Positions 5,547-5,747 of a DNA stretch of 5,747 bases are shown one piece after another. Within the stretch, counting starts at the first letter, position 1; the number at the start of each line of letters is the position of its first letter. The notes beneath the pieces were generated by a model that worked only from the letters and a program-made list of their open reading frames with translations, made no database searches and was not told the origin of the DNA. Source of the stretch: Fimbriimonas sp. (lineage in GTDB: Bacteria > Armatimonadota > Fimbriimonadia > Fimbriimonadales > Fimbriimonadaceae). The position numbers and the translations under genes are program-made. The DNA lies in contig JAUJNV010000102.1 in NCBI GenBank assembly GCA_030447945.1, positions 1 to 5,747 of the forward strand. The letters are read 5' to 3'.

Positions 5547-5747
5547 CTGGCGAACGGAAACGCCGTCTTCAGAATCAAAAATGTACCCAGGATCTACAAT
5601 CCCTGATCACGGGGGCGGAACAGGCGAGCGGCTCAGTGCACGTCCCATCAAGAGCCGCCACCATGATCGACGCGAACAAGACGCACGCCCTTCGGGGGAT
5701 CCTAACACGACGCGGATGGGGACTCCTTCCACCCACGCTGGACCCCA
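5547..5747 (+). pseudogene. Possible DUF167/YggU-family gene, frameshifted and cut by the window edge
   Basis: Frame-hopping text here resembles the small DUF167 (YggU, UPF0235) proteins. NAVFRIK runs from about 5559, with a pattern like RxKVxPR after it. Later GERLSVHV-like text (about 5628-5648) is followed by ANKTHALRGILTRR (from about 5671) and a glycine-containing stretch ending S-T-H. This recalls the family's V-x-V-x-A-P-P-V-D-G-x-A-N-x-A-L....L-G-V-P pattern. A DUF167 gene next to divIVA is a common bacterial arrangement, which supports the idea. The PPVDG core is not clearly readable, no certain start codon is visible (a CTG at 5547 is the nearest candidate), and several indels must be assumed. 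This is an inference, not a firm call. Confidence 0.4.

Noticed and set aside
5483..5747. An open frame from ATG 5483 to the window edge as a separate gene
   Set aside because: Its composition is not protein-like after about 5528, it runs through the GGGATTR repeat, and better family text lies in other frames.

Overview
This 5.7 kb stretch of GC-rich bacterial chromosome carries mostly housekeeping genes. No phage, CRISPR, RNA-gene or transposase signature is visible. AcpS, a GatB of the GatCAB amidotransferase, a DivIVA-domain protein and a DUF58 protein all point to Bacteria. The combination of high GC, a Uma2 protein, GatCAB, a leaderless-type promoter layout and heptameric intergenic repeats would suit Armatimonadota or another little-cultured terrestrial phylum. 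That placement is a guess from style and cannot be proved here.

Layout, left to right. (1) A Uma2-family nuclease-like gene enters from the left edge, and a DUF58 protein follows one codon after it in the same frame. (2) A 133-nt spacer is packed with two heptanucleotide tandem arrays and a nine-C run, and leads into acpS. (3) acpS converges on a small minus-strand lipoprotein gene. The two 3' ends overlap by 18 nt inside an inverted repeat that encodes the same peptide, AILSKV, on both strands. (4) A divergent spacer holds a pair of REP-like hairpins. (5) gatB follows, coupled by an ATGA overlap to a secreted TPR protein. (6) After a consensus-like promoter come a DivIVA-domain gene and what looks like the start of a DUF167 (YggU) gene.

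Two features stand out. First, three genes (acpS, the lipoprotein, divIVA) have a TANNNT -10 hexamer ending only 6-7 nt before the ATG and no usable Shine-Dalgarno, which is the layout of leaderless transcripts. Second, related heptamers (AGGTTGA-like, CTGTCCC, GGGATTR) sit at nearly every gene border and have invaded the 3' ends of two coding regions.

The right half must be read with care. gatB from about 3250 to 3490, and nearly everything from about 4495 to the end, is littered with one- or two-base frame changes. Many of them fall in short homopolymers, and family-like protein text continues from frame to frame. Between these patches gatB is clean for about 1 kb. This fits patches of low-quality sequence better than true gene decay, since loss of gatB would normally be harmful. 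Genes typed 'pseudogene' here are broken as written but are probably intact in the organism.
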